64,000 nt of DNA, from NCBI RefSeq assembly GCF_036320965.1, contig NC_092241.1, forward strand, positions 3,212,795 to 3,276,794, written 5' to 3'. The stretch is from Panulirus ornatus. Lineage: Eukaryota > Arthropoda > Malacostraca > Decapoda > Palinuridae. Both the position numbers and the translations under genes were made by a program. Below, in pieces: positions 60,207 to 64,000 of the stretch. The notes under the pieces were generated by a model. The model was given only the letters and a program-made list of their open reading frames with translations, was not told the origin of the DNA and ran no database searches. Numbering within the stretch: the first letter of the stretch is position 1; each line of letters opens with the position of its first letter.

Positions 60207-62601
60207 CATCTGTCAATGCAAACATTCAATCCTCAACAAGACAGAGCTATTATAATGAGCATGAAAATTTTAACCAAATGGATATCTTATATCCAAATTG
60301 TATTACTATAGGCCTATGTCTGTACAGTCTGTATTATTCATTCCTAATCCTACAAACCCTTTGTTTTCCATAGATTTTTCTTGTATTCCCACTGCACAGC
60401 AGTGGGAGCACATGGATTCATGTCCATCTGTTAATCTGTCCCTCTGTCCGTCTTGGCGAGCAACATTTTGCTGTTAAACACACACGTCTGCACTTCTGTA
60501 CATTAATGCTTGTAATGATCCGCTTGAAGTTTGATGTTTTTGATGTAAATTTTCTCTTCATCATTATTGGATTCCTTGCAACATTTGGCATATATTCATG
60601 GGTACATCAAATCATTAGGTACACTAGTTCTAAACCAATTTAGGTACAGTGGTTACATATGTGTTTCACAAACACAATTCTGATTGCTCGTGTTAATCAG
60701 TCACTTTATGACAGGCACTACAGAAGCTTTTTTCTAAACTTTCTCTGGATATGTTGATAGTTTATTCTCACTAATTCTGTTCAGGTAGGTACCCAGAAGT
60801 CAGTTGGTCTGCTATCACTGCTGCCAGTAGAGCCAAATCACTGTCGTCATTCGTTTCCACTTTATATAGGTACTAGACAATCAATCGTATTCATATATCA
60901 TATATTTTTCTAACCAGTACATCAAGTGGGCTGCCACCACTGACGGACACACAACCCTGTTGCTTGTGCACTGAGAGCGATTTTACGTTATTGCTTTGAA
61001 TTCAATTCCGATCCAGTAAGTACACAAATCCAAAGGATACACTTATAATCCATTTTCACACGTAAAACAACTGCAACACCTTCAAATATCGTCAACATGA
61101 ATGATTCAGACACAGTAGCTAACAAGTGTCACCTAGAAACATTGGCACATAAGGTTTACATCGAGCTTTCCACTCTCCCTTTGTACATAATGATAAAGAA
61201 AACGACAGGCTGCCCTGGGAATACTAACCCCCACAAAAGTTCACTTACCATAGTTCAAATCTCTAAGAATATACACAACTCACAGTTGAGAAAACTAGTA
61301 AAAGAAAATTAGAAAAATTGTAACAGCAAAATATAGGCCTATGTATTTCATTCCCTTCACTACAACCTTTGGTTCAAGCAACGGTCCCAGGGTCCTGTGG
61401 AATATGATCACCGCACACAGAAGGCTAGGCCTCCTCGTGCCGTGTCTTGGCACGAAATTGAAATTAAGAATGATGCAGTGGGTGCCATTTTAGGAGGGTG
61501 GGTGAGTCCTCATGCCAGCCACTAGGGGCCACTGAGGATTCGGGGAGGCATATCCCACACGCGAATTAAAAGTCATCACCCCGCCCGCCTCTTGAGTGAC
61601 TCAGCTCGACGCCTGGCTTTGCTTTTGGGGCACAAACGTGGCCTATGCAATTGCCAGGCTTCGTTACACATTGCATATATATTGCATTTGCATATGTTAT
61701 GGTTGAGTGCATAGGAGGAGTGTGTCAGCGATTCAGTTTGTCCACTGCTCTGTGGCCATCCAGGCCCTTAAGGATCATGCCTCTCAGATCACTAGAAAGA
61801 ACTCCATAAAACAGCACTCCCTGAGTTGGAAGAGGCAACCATGTATACACGAGTAAAGTTGAGGGTCACAACTGAGACAAGAAAGTACGGTGAGAAATGA
61901 GGGAAAAGAGTGACCCTAGACACAATACATGAGGAAATTACGAGTCCTCCTACAGACACAACATCATTCTGGTTCATTCAGAAGCCGTAAAAAGACAACC
62001 ATCTCACACTGGGCAGCCCTCACACGTTGAAGGAACACCACCACACATAGGACAGCCCTCACACAGTGAAGGAGGAAAGGACAGAACAGGGAAGACTATG
62101 TGGGTCACTGAGAGTAAGAAAGGAAGATGAACCACAAATACAAGACAGTATTTACCCACAGGATATAAAAAGCACAACTCTTTTATCAGGAGTTAAATTT
62201 ATATCACGGTCGTTAAAACCATTGAGTTATCAGTATCGGTTGAATTGAGCTTATAAATTGTGAAACTGGGTATTTAAACTGGAAATGCCCACAGTGAACG
62301 ACAGTACCTAAAAATAATTGAGTAAAAATCGCCATTAGAACGTCTGGCCTTCAGTGAGGTATACCCCCAGTCGTTGTAACACATATAGAGAAGGATCGTT
62401 AAACAATCCTGGTACTGGTTACGGCCACACCTGGTAGGTTCAGAAGGCCTATAATCGTTGGTACAGTACTAGGAACAGTGGGCAGAAGGGCAGGGCGGGG
62501 GTGGGGGGAGAGCAGGTGCAGCGCTATCAGGGGTGTCGTGGGGTGACCAGAGGGTCCGGGGAGCTCTCAGGTGAATGTGAGGGTGAGGGTGTGAGCCATG
62601 G
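60207..62601. other. Probable 3' UTR and flank of the minus-strand gene
   Basis: No long frame. Going down the minus strand from the stop at 62602, the first AATAAA (plus TTTATT) is at 60771-60776, which would give a 3' UTR of about 1.8 kb. That assignment is a guess from position. A GC-richer stretch at 61370-61640 and an imperfect duplication of CAGCCCTCACAC (62013, 62053) are the only other features. Confidence 0.4.
60771..60776 (-). promoter_or_regulatory. Possible polyadenylation signal AATAAA
   Basis: The first canonical hexamer on the minus strand downstream of the Ser/Pro-rich gene's stop codon. Hexamers are frequent in AT-rich DNA, so this is weak without transcript data. Confidence 0.25.
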
Positions 62602-64000
62602 TCAGTAGTACTGGTAATGGTATGATGGGGGTGGGGAGGAATGGTTATGATGTCGGGCATATGGGGAAGATGGGTACTGGGAGTACGGGGAGGATCTATC
62701 CTTACTAATCTGGGGAGTTGGGGTGAGAGGGGGTCCTGGGGTACTGGGTTGCAGGGGTAGAGATCCCCCTGTAACGAATACCTCCCCATGGGTGTGGGTG
62801 GTGAAGGAAGGTGACAACTCGGGTCTAGGTATTGGAGACATTTGTCGCGAGGTAAATAATGGTGAATGAGGTGCGGGAGCCACAATACGGCTGATGGGAG
62901 GTAATGGGGGATTAGCTGTAGGGGAGAGTGGGGGGCTTCCTACCCCTCCTCGCTCCACCATACCCAGAGTCACAAGAGGTGACATTTGTCCATGTGGGGA
63001 AAGTTGGGAGTATGGTGGCAGCTGAGTGTGGGGAGACAGCTGGTTGTGAGGAGAGAGTTGGTTGTGAGGTGACAGCTGATTGTGCGGTGATAGCTGATTA
63101 TCAGGCGACAGCTGGTTGTGCGGAGAAAGTTGTGAATGCGGAGACATCCCACGGGTGGCAGGGTGGCCGTGACTGGGAGACATGGCTCTGTGAATATCAG
63201 GGTCGTGTCGCGGGAGGGTAAGGTCAAGGGAGTGACGGTCGTCTGGGTGGGAGTCAGCCACATACACAGTAGTGCAGACAGAGCCTGGTCTGAGTGCCTC
63301 ACTTGTGTAGGTCACCGTGCGGCCCGTCATACTGAGGTCCATGGTGTGGGAGGGAACTCGCTCTAGTTCGTAGAGCTGTGCACGACCAGACTGGTGGCCC
63401 ACCTCCCCATGATATCGTTGCTGGAGACTGGCAAGGTCGGCTGGTCTTAAGAAAAGGTTCGCCCGTGTCATATCAACACACTGGTCGAGGGGCACAGGTG
63501 ACCGTAGGCCATCAGCGGTTACTAGATATGAACGCAGAGCATCTGGCGTCGGGCTGGGTGAAAGGTAAGGCGACCGTGGAGGCTCTGGAGAACGCAGTGC
63601 AGGTAGTCCTCGAAAGTCATGAGGCTGCAGCTCTGGTAGTGGAAGCTGGTCGGCCAGGTGGTCATGACGAGGAGACAGCTGCCCACTTTCACCCATGGGG
63701 TCCAGCCCCATTGAAGCCTCGGAGTCATCCAGCTGACTGGGTAAGCAGTGCTCTTGACTCACGGGAGTCAGCTCCGCATGGCGGTAGTGTTTGTAACTCA
63801 TATCTACACCCACTGATAGCGAAGACGGTAATGACACTGGCAGCCCTTGAGACACCGGCAACTGGTCCAGCACTTGCAGCGTCGGCTCCAGCCCACCACT
63901 GGAACTGAGCGGGGTAGGTGGGGCCATGGGCGTGCCGGGGTCAACCGGCGTGGCTGGGGTCGGTGGTGGCAGGTCGTCTGACTTGACTAAAGTGAGATTA
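62602..64000 (-). CDS. 3' coding exon of a Ser/Pro-rich, low-complexity protein (partial)
   Basis: Open from the window edge to TAA/stop at 62602, at least 465 codons. An ATG at 63927 is available, but 24 upstream codons are open and rich in Pro/Thr, so it is probably internal. TAATCTCACTTTAG at 64000-63987 looks like a splice acceptor, which would start the exon at 63986. The protein is rich in Ser, Pro, His and Gln, with many SP dipeptides, nine hexapeptide repeats (LSPHNQ type, 62986-63147), a more ordered stretch around DMTRANLFLRPADLASLQQ, and a Tyr/His/Ser-rich C-terminus ending YHYQYY. No catalytic or DNA-binding domain is visible. It resembles the disordered tail of a transcriptional or signalling protein. 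Identity unknown. Confidence 0.75.
   Translation of the reverse strand, partial: NLTLVKSDDLPPPTPATPVDPGTPMAPPTPLSSSGGLEPTLQVLDQLPVSQGLPVSLPSSLSVGVDMSYKHYRHAELTPVSQEHCLPSQLDDSEASMGLDPMGESGQLSPRHDHLADQLPLPELQPHDFRGLPALRSPEPPRSPYLSPSPTPDALRSYLVTADGLRSPVPLDQCVDMTRANLFLRPADLASLQQRYHGEVGHQSGRAQLYELERVPSHTMDLSMTGRTVTYTSEALRPGSVCTTVYVADSHPDDRHSLDLTLPRHDPDIHRAMSPSHGHPATRGMSPHSQLSPHNQLSPDNQLSPHNQLSPHNQLSPHNQLSPHTQLPPYSQLSPHGQMSPLVTLGMVERGGVGSPPLSPTANPPLPPISRIVAPAPHSPLFTSRQMSPIPRPELSPSFTTHTHGEVFVTGGSLPLQPSTPGPPLTPTPQISKDRSSPYSQYPSSPYARHHNHSSPPPSYHYQYY
62986..63147 (-). repeat. Coding minisatellite: 9 x 18 bp (hexapeptide repeat)
   Basis: Nine 18-base units encode MSPHSQ, LSPHNQ, LSPDNQ, LSPHNQ three times, LSPHTQ, LPPYSQ and LSPHGQ. 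Codons differ between units (for example CTG/CTC, TCA/TCT/TCG), so the array is not brand new, and the amino acids are kept better than the bases. Confidence 0.9.

Noticed and set aside
62928..63908. Plus-strand frames opposite the Ser/Pro-rich exon (97 and 176 codons)
   Set aside because: GC-rich antisense shadows. The minus frame is longer, open to the window edge, has sensible repeats and ends at a natural stop.

Overview
The window looks like repeat-saturated nuclear DNA of an invertebrate animal, most likely a decapod crustacean. That placement is inferred from the repeat style: long (AT)n tracts, an RTE-like LINE with microsatellite tails, Penelope-like and Jockey-like relics, a tRNA-derived SINE, and intron-bearing single-copy exons. 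No sequence here proves it. There are no bacterial operons, rRNA genes, CRISPR arrays or intact autonomous transposons.

From 1 to about 44.8 kb, and again from 53.4 to 59.8 kb, the DNA is almost entirely copies of one non-LTR retrotransposon, called family A here. It has a short structured 5' UTR and a single ORF of about 1,000 residues: an APE-type endonuclease, a reverse transcriptase, and a C-terminal region ending near a GRPNWRWKDG motif. Its 3' UTR is about 0.4 kb and ends in a microsatellite. About 28 copies or pieces are listed, on both strands, all broken by stops, frameshifts or 5' truncation. The two longest are the minus-strand copies at 18233-21813 (homologous to 7480-11143) and 33423-36822. 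A 240-bp non-autonomous element (four copies) carries the head and the tail of family A around an unrelated middle. A second, older LINE (family B), a tRNA-derived SINE, a 0.3-kb perfect-hairpin element (two copies), a 287-bp MITE nested in a family B relic, a Penelope-like GIY-YIG relic and a Jockey-type gag relic make up the rest.

The 100-N gap at 11274-11373 separates two contig ends that appear to be the same locus. 2739-11273 matches 11374 to about 21945, apart from one extra tandem LINE unit in the second. The first 21 kb therefore probably contains a false duplication. A separate 3.3-kb tandem duplication lies at 25883-32495.

Family A is absent from about 44.8-53.4 kb and from about 59.8 kb to the end, where the single-copy DNA lies. 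The one convincing host gene is on the minus strand at the right edge (62602-64000). It is the 3' coding exon of a Ser/Pro-rich, probably disordered protein with nine hexapeptide LSPHNQ-type repeats, and its reading frame stays open to the window edge. Two weaker candidate minus-strand exons lie at 50463-50802 and 52250-52420.
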